64,000 nucleotides of DNA from assembly GCF_001676785.2 (NCBI RefSeq), contig NZ_CP015910.2, positions 2,046,001 through 2,110,000 on the forward strand. The letters are read 5' to 3'. Below, one piece after another: positions 9,101 to 18,300 of the stretch; position 1 is the first letter of the stretch, and every line of letters starts with the position of its first letter. This DNA is from Brachyspira hyodysenteriae ATCC 27164. Lineage in GTDB: Bacteria > Spirochaetota > Brachyspiria > Brachyspirales > Brachyspiraceae. Position numbers and translations under genes: made by a program. The notes under the pieces were generated by a model, which did no database searches, was not told the DNA's origin, and saw nothing but the letters and a program-made list of their open reading frames with translations.

Positions 9101-11940
9101 ATGATGATTTGTTAGAGCTTATCACTGAAAAAGAAGAATATCAGCCTGGCGAAACAGCTAAGATAATGATAAAATCTCCTTATGAATCTGCTACTGCTTT
9201 AGTAACAGTTGAAAGGGAATATGTAATAGATTCTTATGTTACAAATATTGAAGGTTCTACTGCTTTAATAGAAGTACCTATAAAACCTGAATATTTACCT
9301 AATATTTATGTAGGTGTTTCACTTGTTAAGGGAAGAGTTGAAAATGAAGCATATACTAATTATGCTACTGATGAGGGAAAACCTTCATTTAAAATAGGTT
9401 ATGCAGGACTTTCAGTATCGCCTCGTGAAAAAGAACTTAATGTAAAAATAACAAAATCTGCTGATACTTTAGAGCCTCGCGATGAAATGACAGTAGATTT
9501 ATATGTAGAAACTAAAGAAAGCCAACCTATGGAAACAGAAATTATGTTAAGCGTGGTTGATGTTGGAGTATTAAATTTAATAGGTTATAAAACTCCTAAC
9601 TGGTTCAATACTTTCTATGGACAAAGACCTTTGAGTGTAGCAAGTGCCGACACAAGAATACACTTAATAGGACAGAGAAACTACGGAGAGAAAGGAGATA
9701 CTCCTGGCGGCGATGGTATGAGAGCTGCTAATGATATGATGGCTAAAGCTGAAGCTATGGGTATGGATGTATTCAGCATAAGAAAGAATTTCTTGACAAC
9801 TGCATTCTATCAAGGAAGAGTAAAAACTGATGCTAATGGTAAAGCTACAGTTACATTCAATTTACCTGATAATATTACATCATTTAGAATAATGGCTTCT
9901 GCTATAAATAAAGATGGTTATTTCGGTGCTTCTGATGATGTTGTTGTAGTTAAGAAAAATATCATGCTTATGCCTACCCTACCTGAATTTGCTTATGTTG
10001 AAGATAAATTCAAAGCTGGAAGTATAGTATACAATTATTCTGATCAGGATTTAGAAATAGAAGTTCAGGCTGTTGCTTCTAATGCTACAATAGAAAACGC
10101 ATCTCAAATAATTACTGTCCCTAAAGGCGGTAATGCTGATGTAAGATTCGATATTATAGCTACAAACAGAGGAGAGGCTAAAGTTACAATACTTGCTAAA
10201 GGCGGAGAATATACTGATGCTGTAGAAAAAGCATTTGAAGTTAATATTCCTATGACTACAGAATCTGTTGCTCTATTCTCAAGCACTACAAATAACAATA
10301 CTGATTTAATGCTTAGAATACCTAATATAACAGAAGCATATAAAGGTGCCGGAGATTTAGAAGTTTATATGTCTCCTAGTGCATTCAGCGAACTTACAGG
10401 CGGTATAAATTATCTTATAAATTATCCTTATCTTTGTTTGGAACAGCAGTTATCAAGAGTTTATCCTATAATAACAAGTAAGAGATTATTAGTAGACATG
10501 AAGCTTACTGATATATCTGAAGAAAATCTAGATAAAACAGTTCAGGATTTCTTAAAAATGATGCCTACATATCAGAGTCCTGACGGAGGATTCTCTTACT
10601 GGCCTAGCAAAACTTGGGTATCTCCATGGCTTACTGCTTATGCTGCTGATGCTATGATTAAGGCTAAAAAAGAAGGATATACAGTTGATGAAAACTCTTT
10701 AAAACTAGCATTAGAATACATCAATAATTATGCTAAGAGCGGAAATGCTGAAAAACCTAGCTTCTGGCAGGATGAATATATCAATCTTTCATCTATAGCT
10801 TATATTGCTGCAGTTCTTTCTGAAGGTGGATACAATGCTAATGATGTAAAAGCTATAATAGACAGAATATATCCTCAAGTTAATAATATACCTTTCTATG
10901 GACAGGTTCAATTAATGAGAGCTATGTACTATAACAAATATGATAATAAGGCATTAACTGAAGTTAGACAGTATATACTTAACACTATTAAAGAAGATCC
11001 TAACACAGCACATTATGAGCTTGAAGCATATTATTCTAATCTTTATTGGATACACTCTTCTTCAGTAAGAGATACATCTGTTGCTTTATATGCTTTAATA
11101 GAAACAGGATATGACAATGCTATTAATGAAAAAGTAGTTCGCTGGTTAGTTCAATCAAGAAAAAACGGCAGATATTTAAATACTCAGGACAATGTTTCAG
11201 TATTTGCTGCTATGAATATGTATTATAAAAAATACGAAAATGTTAAACCTAATTTCAAAGCAGAGTTTATATATCAAGGTAAAACTTTACTTGAAGAAAC
11301 ATTTACTGTAAGAACTCAGCCTAGCCTAACTAAAAAATATACTTTAGATGAGTTTATGAATGAAAGATTAAGTAATTCAAATACTAGATCTGCTTTAGCT
11401 AACATAAAACGCAATGGAGACGGAAGACTTTATTATGGTGTTAGACTTACTTATGCACCTCGTGAGTTAGCCGTTAATAGAGATATGGGTATAAAAGTAG
11501 AAAGAAGATACGAAACTAAAGACGGCAGAGTATTAGACTTAACTAAAGATAAATTCAAGCAAGGCGAAGAATATGTTGTAGTAGTTAAAGTTACAGCTCC
11601 TTATGAAAGACATTTTGTTGTAGTTGATACTCCTATTGCGGCAGGTATGAGAATATTGAATGCAAGCTTTGCTACAGAAAGCAGTGAAGTTAAAAACTTA
11701 ACTGGAAATGCCGGCAAACCTACTTGGTGGTGGGGCGGATTCAATCACACTGAAAACTATAATGACAAAGTGTTATTATTTGCTGATATGCTTAGTGACG
11801 GCGAACATGAGTATAGATATGTAGTTCGTGCTGTTACTCCTGGTGAATATTTACTTCCTGCTACTAAAGCTGAAGAGATGTATAACCCTGAAGTATTTGG
11901 TTATGACGGACAGCATAAAGTTGTTATAGAAGCTAAATAA
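6148..11940 (+). CDS. Bacterial alpha-2-macroglobulin-like protein (MG2/thioester type)
   Basis: 1930 residues with an N-terminal hydrophobic signal segment (about 9-34) and no lipobox cysteine, so it is likely periplasmic or signal-anchored. The early region (Big_5-like, TPIGENTSRANYEAITVTFN) is followed by MG domains (FTERGLYKPGEEVHIKGVIR), the A2M core (VVDVGVLNLIGYKTPNWF), and the thioester motif CLEQ at 1430-1433 leading into an alpha-toroid domain (PDGGFSYWP). Family members trap proteases that enter the periplasm by covalent thioester attack. The intact Cys and Gln mean the thioester can form. No pbpC-type penicillin-binding gene is adjacent, unlike the enterobacterial arrangement. GGAG precedes the ATG. 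Confidence 0.9.
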   Translation: MGKLIVKLKTIYCIIIMSLILTMITGVSMFAAVAIDRTTPIGENTSRANYEAITVTFNQQMVALQAIKEVTNQYFNFNVDVKGTYKWLSINTLAFYPSEPLPDNTAIEVTLKKGIKSELTGDILENDYTWTFNTLRPIMQKSSPYDRQSELPTDVNIVVYYNMPIYLQSAKEKIQLIASNNNTAIDFDVRYAKIEDLREWETNSYELEQVLVIKPKKALAKNDEITVYIEEGLAAVNGNLGTANSSSFNFSIHDEFYFKGNSEQTVTASYSPEAPKLEFSTRVEWADLIRNMEITPEIQLPTEEEIQQNSWSSKSFSLYQLRFNPNVTYNIKINGSLKDSYGQTLAQEQNITLNVTDYNPSVSIPSGMGVVESYEGIKLPVQVMNPNTINIQSRYIDKENIIPFLFVNKQVYRYDETPEFRRYTNQYKNLFGYNNTSEYTPDVERNRYITTALYLTNYMDNKQYGLLSIKFDSKTGYQSQYDYSTSSQIQITSMGLTGKFSGDSNTIFVTDLKTGMPVEGAEVEIRDDFNRVLARATTDENGIATTKGFRELGIKRASRWDTPRQWAIVTKGDDVSFINSDWGTGVSPWRMDISYDYSPADRDYNGSMFTERGLYKPGEEVHIKGVIRENILGNWKIARDFKTGLYTVNNSRGEEIHKGTVTLNEYGSYLIDFTLPADAPTGYYSVNVEFKSDSNKQSDEEKQEGVKDQTYSLSQSFRVEEFKPLEYESRLWVEDKNYYLGDTMPIKMSGWYLFGEPMISNQVDYNISMNETFFTPPNNAGFRFTKLSWFEDEYYNNYYSMIANGTGALDENGEYAYAPTIDASRSIHAAYVTIESTVSGEDSQRVSTTKSVLVHGSDYYIGIKRQGYFLETDKPTQLEFIAVDPEGNRLEGKKIEIQVIRRHWESVRKAITGGRFEWESKQIDDVVETTTVTTKKDPVAYSFTPTNSGLYIILARAKDSKNREVASDEYMYVIGKDYAPWAMFDDDLLELITEKEEYQPGETAKIMIKSPYESATALVTVEREYVIDSYVTNIEGSTALIEVPIKPEYLPNIYVGVSLVKGRVENEAYTNYATDEGKPSFKIGYAGLSVSPREKELNVKITKSADTLEPRDEMTVDLYVETKESQPMETEIMLSVVDVGVLNLIGYKTPNWFNTFYGQRPLSVASADTRIHLIGQRNYGEKGDTPGGDGMRAANDMMAKAEAMGMDVFSIRKNFLTTAFYQGRVKTDANGKATVTFNLPDNITSFRIMASAINKDGYFGASDDVVVVKKNIMLMPTLPEFAYVEDKFKAGSIVYNYSDQDLEIEVQAVASNATIENASQIITVPKGGNADVRFDIIATNRGEAKVTILAKGGEYTDAVEKAFEVNIPMTTESVALFSSTTNNNTDLMLRIPNITEAYKGAGDLEVYMSPSAFSELTGGINYLINYPYLCLEQQLSRVYPIITSKRLLVDMKLTDISEENLDKTVQDFLKMMPTYQSPDGGFSYWPSKTWVSPWLTAYAADAMIKAKKEGYTVDENSLKLALEYINNYAKSGNAEKPSFWQDEYINLSSIAYIAAVLSEGGYNANDVKAIIDRIYPQVNNIPFYGQVQLMRAMYYNKYDNKALTEVRQYILNTIKEDPNTAHYELEAYYSNLYWIHSSSVRDTSVALYALIETGYDNAINEKVVRWLVQSRKNGRYLNTQDNVSVFAAMNMYYKKYENVKPNFKAEFIYQGKTLLEETFTVRTQPSLTKKYTLDEFMNERLSNSNTRSALANIKRNGDGRLYYGVRLTYAPRELAVNRDMGIKVERRYETKDGRVLDLTKDKFKQGEEYVVVVKVTAPYERHFVVVDTPIAAGMRILNASFATESSEVKNLTGNAGKPTWWWGGFNHTENYNDKVLLFADMLSDGEHEYRYVVRAVTPGEYLLPATKAEEMYNPEVFGYDGQHKVVIEAK

Positions 11941-11965
11941 ATCTAAACAATAATTTTATAAAATT

Positions 11966-12002
11966 AAAGGCGGTATCTTTCTATGAGGTATCGCCTTTTT
12001 TA
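11966..12002 (+). terminator. Terminator after the A2M gene
   Basis: AAAGGCG (11966-11972) pairs with CGCCTTT (11992-11998), followed by TTTTTATT. The loop is long (19 bases) and contains a direct repeat of GGTATC. Confidence 0.6.
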
Positions 12003-12102
12003 TTAAAGAGAAACATAGTATTATAAAATATTAAAAATTTAGTACTATAAAATGTTTTTTTTATAATATTGTATTATATATTTATTTTGAGGATATATAA
12101 AT

Positions 12103-13236
12103 ATGTCATTAGAATTATATATTGATGAATCAGGAAATACACATACTAATTGGGCAGATAATAGTCAACCATATTTTATTTATGGCGGATGGTTAATTGA
12201 ATCTTCAAAAAAGTATGAAATAGAATCTTATTGTAATAATTTAAATATATCAAAATCAAAAGGAGAATTAAAATCTTCTAGTATATTTAAACATAATAAA
12301 AATTATTCAATATTTATAAAAATATTTAGTGATATGATTTGTAAATATAATGCTATACCATTTTTTAATATATGTAATAAAAGATATCTAGTCTCATCTT
12401 ACATCGTAGAAACATTTTTTGACCCATATTACAATTCATCTTTAAATTATGAAATTTTAAGCTCAAATATTTATATGATATCTCAATTTAAACAATCATT
12501 AGCTTCATATATATTATTAAATGATAAATATAATATAATTGATGATTTTTCTGAGGTTATACAAAATAAAAATAATATTGATTTAAATAAAATGATAAAT
12601 ATTAAAGATAAATTGATGGAATTATTTTATGATATAAAAATTGTCTATAATTCTTTAACTAATTTTAGTAATCTAAATTTAGAAGATATGTTAGAATCTT
12701 TTAATAAAGAAAAACATGTACAATTTTTTAATAGCATACTTTTACCAGTTATGAGTTCTTTATTTATGAATTTAACAGATTACTTACATAAAAAAAATAT
12801 AAAAGATGAATTATATATTTATTATGATAGTCTTTCAAAATATGAAAATTTTTTTAAATATGTTGAAGAGAATTACTGGAACATTAGTGAAATAAAATCT
12901 ATAAAAATAGATCCTAATACTACTATATCTTTAGGATTTGAAAATTTGAAATCAATAAAACCAATGGATTCAAAAAATGAAATTTTAATACAATTGTCAG
13001 ATTTATTGTGTGGTTTTACTTATAGAGTATATAGAAATTTTATAGAAAATAAACATATTGATAATAATATAAAATATTTTTTTGAATTTATTAAAAATAA
13101 TATTAATAATTTAATAATAATTAATGAAGATACAGAAAATATCAAATTATTTTATAAAATATTTGGAAACGATACATTAAAAAATTATAATGATTATGAT
13201 GTAATTGTAAACTATTTTAATTATTTTATTAAATAA
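12103..13236 (+). CDS. DUF3800 domain protein
   Basis: A 377-residue protein starting MSLELYIDESGNTHTN, with the DUF3800 hallmark YIDESGN (Asp8, Glu9). Near the end it has IQLSDLLCG, the second conserved acidic motif of the family. DUF3800 is predicted to have an RNase H-like fold with acidic residues suited to metal binding; the function is unproven, and members often occur in accessory regions and near defence or mobile genes. The gene is very A+T-rich, more so than neighbouring housekeeping genes, which is compatible with transfer. GAGG precedes the ATG. It is monocistronic. Confidence 0.8.
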   Translation: MSLELYIDESGNTHTNWADNSQPYFIYGGWLIESSKKYEIESYCNNLNISKSKGELKSSSIFKHNKNYSIFIKIFSDMICKYNAIPFFNICNKRYLVSSYIVETFFDPYYNSSLNYEILSSNIYMISQFKQSLASYILLNDKYNIIDDFSEVIQNKNNIDLNKMINIKDKLMELFYDIKIVYNSLTNFSNLNLEDMLESFNKEKHVQFFNSILLPVMSSLFMNLTDYLHKKNIKDELYIYYDSLSKYENFFKYVEENYWNISEIKSIKIDPNTTISLGFENLKSIKPMDSKNEILIQLSDLLCGFTYRVYRNFIENKHIDNNIKYFFEFIKNNINNLIIINEDTENIKLFYKIFGNDTLKNYNDYDVIVNYFNYFIK

Positions 13237-13351
13237 AATATACTTTAAATTTAAATTAATTTTTTATATATAATAAAAAATTTCTTGATTAATATATAAT
13301 TAGCTATATAATATTTGCAATAAAAAATCGGTTTTGTATAAAGGTTCAAAA

Positions 13352-14035
13352 ATGAAAACAGAAAATAAGCATATTATAATAAGCGGTGAATTAGCATTAA
13401 TTTTAGTTGTGGTTATGAATAGTTTTGGAGTTGTATTAATGCTCTACTCAGGTTCTGGAATATCTGCTATATCAAGTGTGCCTTATGCTTTTTCTGAAGT
13501 TATAAAAAATATATCGCTTGGAACTTTTACATATATTTTTCAAACCTTACTTGTATTAGTACTTATGATATTAAGAAAAAAATTTGTAGGAGAATATTTA
13601 TTTAGTTTCGTTGTAGGATTTTGTTTCGGTAAGTTCGTGGATATACATGCTGCTTGGATAAATCATCTACCATTAACAATAACAAGCAGAATAATATATT
13701 TCATAATAAGTTATTTTATATTGGCATTCGGAATAGCTTTATCAAACAGATGCGGACTTCCTATAATACCAACAGATTTATTCCCAAGAGAATTATCAGA
13801 TATAATAAAAATACCTTATGCAAAAGTAAAAATAACATTCGATGTAATTTGCCTCTTAACAACAGCAATACTTACATTTGTTTTCTTAGGTCATATAAAA
13901 GGACTTGGAATAGGTACTGTACTTGCCGCTTTCACGATGGGTAAATCTATTTCTTTTATAGGCAAACTTCTAGATAAAAAAATAGAATTTATACCGTATA
14001 TAAAAAAACTATTGCATAAAGAAAATAATGCATGA
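13352..14035 (+). CDS. YczE/YitT-like integral membrane protein
   Basis: 227 residues with about five or six hydrophobic segments. Features such as LALILVVVMNSFGVVLMLYSG near the start and the loop RCGLPIIPTDLFPRELS match the YczE/YyaS/YitT (DUF6198) group. The substrate and role are unknown. The ATG at 13352 is preferred over an in-frame TTG at 13334 because AAGG (13341-13344) lies between them at proper spacing. It ends two bases before the convergent murB stop. Confidence 0.75.
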   Translation: MKTENKHIIISGELALILVVVMNSFGVVLMLYSGSGISAISSVPYAFSEVIKNISLGTFTYIFQTLLVLVLMILRKKFVGEYLFSFVVGFCFGKFVDIHAAWINHLPLTITSRIIYFIISYFILAFGIALSNRCGLPIIPTDLFPRELSDIIKIPYAKVKITFDVICLLTTAILTFVFLGHIKGLGIGTVLAAFTMGKSISFIGKLLDKKIEFIPYIKKLLHKENNA

Positions 14036-14037
14036 AT

Positions 14038-14943
14038 TTAAAATTTTTCATTTTCATCATTAGATATTATTCTAACTTCAGCATTTAAAGTTATGCCTTT
14101 CTGATTATAAACTTCTTCCCTTACTTTTCTCATAAGATTTAAAATATCTCTTCCTGTAGCATTATTATAATTGACTATAAAATTTGCATGATAAGGAGAA
14201 ACCATAGCACCTCCTAACCTAGTTCCTCTCATATTAATTGAATCTATAACCTTACCTGCTATCATATTAGTTTCATAATCATTCAAAAAAGTACTTCCGG
14301 CAGAAGGATATTTAAATTGATTTTTATTCTTTCTGTCTTTATAAAACTTTTTCATCTCAGGCTTAATCAATTTTTTTGAGCCCTTATTTAGTTTAAATCT
14401 AACATCTACAATTACATATTTCTTATCCTGAAAAATACTTCTTTTATATGCGTACTCACAATCTTCAACATTTATATGCATATATTCAAAATTATCATCT
14501 ATTATACCAACTTTATCTATAAACTCGGATACAGAATGTTCATAACATCTCGCATTCATATAAGCAGCACCTCCTATAGTACCAGGAAGTCCTGATAAAA
14601 ACTCTAAACCTGTGAAAGCATTTTTATAAGCATATTTAACAACATCAGAAACTTTGGCTCCTGAATATGCTAAAATATTATGAGATGTATGCTCTATACG
14701 AGAAAAAAATCCCATATGAATAATTGGAAATTCTATAACTTTATCCAAAAATAATACATTGCTTCCACCTCCTAAAATCATATACCTTTTATTATTATCA
14801 TTAAGATATTTAATCAAATCTATAAAACCATTAATAGTCTCAGGCATATAAAATTCCAAAGCCTTAGCACTAACTCTAAAAGTATTAAATTTTTTTAAAG
14901 AAACATTCTCTTTACTTAAAACACCATTAAAAGATTTAACCAT
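14038..14943 (-). CDS. murB: UDP-N-acetylenolpyruvoylglucosamine reductase
   Basis: A 301-residue FAD enzyme that reduces enolpyruvyl-UDP-GlcNAc to UDP-MurNAc in the cytoplasm. Seen are the FAD-binding GGGSNVLF, SGLPGTIGGAAYMNARCYEH, and PSAGSTFLN with the catalytic serine. Length fits the shorter type II MurB. It is last in a minus-strand cluster after scpA and a BspA-like gene, 61 bases downstream of the latter. Confidence 0.95.
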   Translation of the reverse strand: MVKSFNGVLSKENVSLKKFNTFRVSAKALEFYMPETINGFIDLIKYLNDNNKRYMILGGGSNVLFLDKVIEFPIIHMGFFSRIEHTSHNILAYSGAKVSDVVKYAYKNAFTGLEFLSGLPGTIGGAAYMNARCYEHSVSEFIDKVGIIDDNFEYMHINVEDCEYAYKRSIFQDKKYVIVDVRFKLNKGSKKLIKPEMKKFYKDRKNKNQFKYPSAGSTFLNDYETNMIAGKVIDSINMRGTRLGGAMVSPYHANFIVNYNNATGRDILNLMRKVREEVYNQKGITLNAEVRIISNDENEKF

Positions 14944-15004
14944 TTCAATAATTCCTAATAAAATATTTATATAAATAAAACTAATAAAAACTATTAAAGT
15001 AATT

Positions 15005-15514
15005 TTATAAATTATACCAATGAGGTTTTTCTATCAAAGAAGTATTTACAAACATATCTTTAATATCCGCATCTTTATTTATTTTCCAATCATTCAAATC
15101 CTGATTAAAATTATAAGCATTCTTAAACATACAAGTCATAGATTTTACATTACTAACGTTCCATTTATTCAATGGATGATTAAAATTTTCCGCTCCAAAA
15201 AACATATAAGCCATATCAGTAACATTAGAAACATTCCAATTATTAATATCTATATTAAAATTCTTTATATTATGAAACATAGATCTCATATTAATGACAT
15301 TAGAAGTATCCCATTTCTCTATGCCAGAAAAATCTATCCTCACATTATAGCTCTCATATTCACTATAGGAGCCTTCAAAACATGCAAAATTAGGCTTATC
15401 AAAAAGCATAGACATATCTGTTATCAATGAAGTGTCTATATCTCCTAAATATATATTATTATTTTCTATTAAACTTCTTAATTCAATTTTGTTTGTAGGT
15501 TTATATTTACTCAT
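15005..15514 (-). CDS. Small BspA-like (DUF285) repeat protein
   Basis: 169 residues built from about four tandem units of roughly 25 residues. The units have the pattern W(D/N)xSNVxxMxxMFxxxxxFNxxxxxW, the DUF285/BspA leucine-rich-like repeat. There is no signal peptide or lipobox, so it should be cytosolic, unlike classic surface BspA proteins. It starts 5 bases after the scpA stop and is followed by murB, so it is probably co-transcribed with both. Function unknown; the repeat is typically a protein-binding scaffold. Confidence 0.8.
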   Translation of the reverse strand: MSKYKPTNKIELRSLIENNNIYLGDIDTSLITDMSMLFDKPNFACFEGSYSEYESYNVRIDFSGIEKWDTSNVINMRSMFHNIKNFNIDINNWNVSNVTDMAYMFFGAENFNHPLNKWNVSNVKSMTCMFKNAYNFNQDLNDWKINKDADIKDMFVNTSLIEKPHWYNL

Positions 15515-15519
15515 AATTT

Positions 15520-16497
15520 TTAATTACTTTGATTATTTTCTTCTGAAGAATTATTTTCAGTATTTTCATTACTTTCAGCTATAGGCGCTTCATTATTAGA
15601 AACTTCTTTTGCATCATGATTTTCTTGTTCTTCCTGATCTGTTTCTTCTACTTTAGGCATAAACTTTTCATCTCTTTTAAATACATAAATCTCTTTGAAC
15701 TTCATCTCTTGTTTAAGAAGAATTTCTTTTTCTTTAACAAGTTCAAGCATAGCTAAAAAGAATGTAACAAGCTGCCTTTTAGTAACTCCGTCTTTAAATA
15801 AAGTAATAAAAGGAAAGAATGCTGTTTCGGATAATTTTATTCTTATCATATCAATAGCATTATCTATATGGAAATTAGACATTCCAGAAAGAACCGCCAA
15901 ATCTGTTTCCGGAACAAACTGCACCTTAGTGAATGCATAAACCAAATCATAAAGCGTAATATCCTTCCAAGCTACCTCATTATCATCTGTATTTACAGTT
16001 TTGAAGAATTTTACTCTTTCAGTATCCTTTCTTTCAAATATAGTATCTGATGTATCCTGAAGTTTATCAAGCTCTTCAGAAACCATTTTATATCTTTGAA
16101 ATTCAAGCATCTGCTCAACTATTTCAAATTTAAGCTTATCTGTAAATTTATCATCATCCATATCATGAGGAAGAAGCATTTTAGACTTATAAAGATGAAA
16201 CTCTGAAGCAACAACTAAAAAGTCTCCTGTGGAATCCAAATTTAAAGCAGCCTGAGCCTTCAAATATTCTACAAACTGATCTATAATTTCAAGTATAGAT
16301 ACTTCATATATACTTTTCTCACTTCTTTTAAGCATATCAAAAAGTATAGATAATGGCCCTTCATAATCTATACTAGATAATGAAACTGTAAACTCCTTAT
16401 AATCTGGTTTACTGTTTTCTGTTTCTTCTTTGGCTGAAGTGTCTGCATTTATAGCATTATTATTTTCTTGCTGTGTTTCGTTTATATTCTCTTCCAT
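15520..16497 (-). CDS. scpA: Segregation and condensation protein A
   Basis: 325 residues. The kleisin N-terminal region reads YEGPLSILFDMLKRSEKSIYEVSILEIIDQF, and the C-terminal winged helix contains FPFITLFKDGVTKRQLVTFFLAMLELVK. Both are diagnostic of ScpA, which bridges the SMC heads. An acidic, Asn/Glu-rich extension precedes residue 38 and another follows residue 280; both look disordered. scpB is not in the window. It heads the scpA/BspA-like/murB cluster. Confidence 0.92.
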   Translation of the reverse strand: MEENINETQQENNNAINADTSAKEETENSKPDYKEFTVSLSSIDYEGPLSILFDMLKRSEKSIYEVSILEIIDQFVEYLKAQAALNLDSTGDFLVVASEFHLYKSKMLLPHDMDDDKFTDKLKFEIVEQMLEFQRYKMVSEELDKLQDTSDTIFERKDTERVKFFKTVNTDDNEVAWKDITLYDLVYAFTKVQFVPETDLAVLSGMSNFHIDNAIDMIRIKLSETAFFPFITLFKDGVTKRQLVTFFLAMLELVKEKEILLKQEMKFKEIYVFKRDEKFMPKVEETDQEEQENHDAKEVSNNEAPIAESNENTENNSSEENNQSN

Positions 16498-16556
16498 AAT
16501 GGATTATAATATATTATAAAAATATAAAAATTCAAGTATATAATTTTCAATTAATA

Positions 16557-16584
16557 TTGACAATAAATGAAATTCTAATATTAT
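16557..16584 (+). promoter_or_regulatory. Promoter of the Gfo/Idh/MocA gene
   Basis: TTGACA (16557-16562) and TATTAT (16579-16584) with a 16-base spacer. Confidence 0.6.
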
Positions 16585-16634
16585 TTAAACAATGAAACAA
16601 TATAAAAAATAAAATATTTAATAAGGGGTAATAT

Positions 16635-17615
16635 ATGAAAAAAATAAATATAGGTTTTATAGGTGCAGGTAAAATAGCAGAAAAAATGGCACAAACTATT
16701 TCAAAAATAAAAGAAGCACAATCTTATGCAGTAAGTGCAAGAGATATAAAAAGAAGCAAGGCATTTGCTAAAAAATACGGATTCAAAAAATTTTACGGCT
16801 CTTATGAAGAAATGCTAAAAGATGAAAATGTTGATTTAGTATATATAGCAACTCCGCATTCACATCATTATGAACATATAAAATTATGTTTAGAAAATAA
16901 TAAAAATGTTATATGTGAAAAGGCTTTTACTGTTAATACAAAACAAGCTAGAGAAGTTTTAATACTTGCTAAAAAGAAAAAACTTTTACTTGCTGAAGCT
17001 ATTTGGACTAGATATATGCCTAGCAGACAAATAATCAATGATACTATAAAAAGCGGTATAATAGGAAAAGTTACTTCATTAACTGCTAATTTAGGCTATG
17101 TTATAAATAAAGTACCTAGATTAATAGAACCAGAACTTGCCGGAGGAGCTTTACTTGATGTTGGAGTTTATACTATAAATTTTGCTTTAATGGTATTTGG
17201 TAACAAAATAAAAAAAATAGATTCTAGCTGTGTAAAAACTAGTAAAGGCGTAGATGAACAGAACTCTATTACATTAACTTTTGAAGACAATAAAATGGCT
17301 ATATTAAATTCTACAATGTCAGCATTAACTAACAGAGAAGGCGTTATAAATGGCGATAAAGGTTATATGGTTGTAAAAAATATAAATAATCCTGAAAGCA
17401 TAACTGTTTATTCATTAGACAGAAAAATTGTAAAAACAATAAAAGTACCTAAACAAATAAGCGGTTATGAATATCAAATAATTTCATGCATCAATGCTAT
17501 TAATAACGGCAAATTAGAATGCGAAGAAATGCCTCATGAAGATATTTTGAGAGTAATGAATATAATGGATACTTTGAGAAGAAGCTGGAAAATAAAATAT
17601 CCTTTTGAAAAATAA
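16635..17615 (+). CDS. Gfo/Idh/MocA-family NAD(P)-dependent oxidoreductase
   Basis: 326 residues. The N-terminal Rossmann motif GFIGAGKIAEKMA is followed by LVYIATPHSHHYEH and CEKAFTVN, which contains the conserved Glu-Lys of the family, then a GALLDVGVYTINFALMVFG segment of the C-terminal domain. It resembles dihydrodiol/xylose dehydrogenase-type members; the sugar or diol substrate cannot be read from sequence. Monocistronic, with its own promoter and terminator. Confidence 0.88.
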   Translation: MKKINIGFIGAGKIAEKMAQTISKIKEAQSYAVSARDIKRSKAFAKKYGFKKFYGSYEEMLKDENVDLVYIATPHSHHYEHIKLCLENNKNVICEKAFTVNTKQAREVLILAKKKKLLLAEAIWTRYMPSRQIINDTIKSGIIGKVTSLTANLGYVINKVPRLIEPELAGGALLDVGVYTINFALMVFGNKIKKIDSSCVKTSKGVDEQNSITLTFEDNKMAILNSTMSALTNREGVINGDKGYMVVKNINNPESITVYSLDRKIVKTIKVPKQISGYEYQIISCINAINNGKLECEEMPHEDILRVMNIMDTLRRSWKIKYPFEK

Positions 17616-17639
17616 TTTTATTTAATACATTAATAAAAT

Positions 17640-17674
17640 AAAAGCCGCTAATATTTTTTATATTAACGGCTTTT
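17640..17674. terminator. Bidirectional terminator
   Basis: Arms of 15 bases (17640-17654 with 17660-17674) with one mismatch or wobble, AAAAGCCG outer stem and a T run on the plus strand. It separates two convergent genes. Confidence 0.8.
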
Positions 17675-17691
17675 TTATTTATATATATTTT

Positions 17692-18198
17692 TTAATTAAT
17701 ATCATAAACATATATACTTTCTTCTATATCTTCATCATCTATTTTCAAAGTATTTTTTGTACCGGAATCTTTAAATCCGTTTTTCTCATAAAATTTTTTA
17801 GCATCTTCATTTTTCTCAAAAACACAAAGACATATATTGGTATATCCAGACTCTTTCATGTATTTTACAGCCTGTTCCAACAACAATTTACCTATTCCAG
17901 AACCTTGATATATAGGGTGAACATATAATGATATAATCTCTCCATATCCTTCCATATTGCATCTGCTTTTTCCATGAGATATAACAGCTATAGGCTTTCC
18001 ATCAATATAAGCTAAATGTGCCTCTCTTGTCTTATTATTAATACCCTCCTCAAACTCCTCGCACCAATCATCTAAATATATTCTTTTAAGATATGAATCA
18101 GGTATAATATTTTTATAAGCATCTTTCCAGCATATAGCATGAAGTTTGCTTATATCAAAAACATCTTCTAATCCTGCTTTTTTTATAGTTATATCCAT
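17692..18198 (-). CDS. GNAT-family N-acetyltransferase
   Basis: 168 residues. The acetyl-CoA binding motif A is visible as LYVHPIYQGSGIGKLLLEQA, with Q/RxxGxG, followed by the motif B region FYEKNGFK. The substrate is unknown. It is monocistronic and the start MDITIKKAGLEDVFDI is a typical GNAT beginning. Confidence 0.87.
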   Translation of the reverse strand: MDITIKKAGLEDVFDISKLHAICWKDAYKNIIPDSYLKRIYLDDWCEEFEEGINNKTREAHLAYIDGKPIAVISHGKSRCNMEGYGEIISLYVHPIYQGSGIGKLLLEQAVKYMKESGYTNICLCVFEKNEDAKKFYEKNGFKDSGTKNTLKIDDEDIEESIYVYDIN

Positions 18199-18300
18199 TT
18201 AATTATACCTCTGCATTTTAATAATAATCATTACTATTAAATAAATTATATATCTATAATAAGTTATTTTCAATTATTTATTTTTATTTTTGATAAAAAA

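Noticed and set aside
10104-10298. Small minus-strand frames inside the macroglobulin gene (also near 6648-6872 and 7593-7880)
   Set aside because: They are shadows of a well-supported 1930-residue gene with no motifs of their own.
15020-15430. A 136-residue frame antisense to the BspA-like gene
   Set aside because: It mirrors the DUF285 repeats in another frame; the sense protein is well supported.
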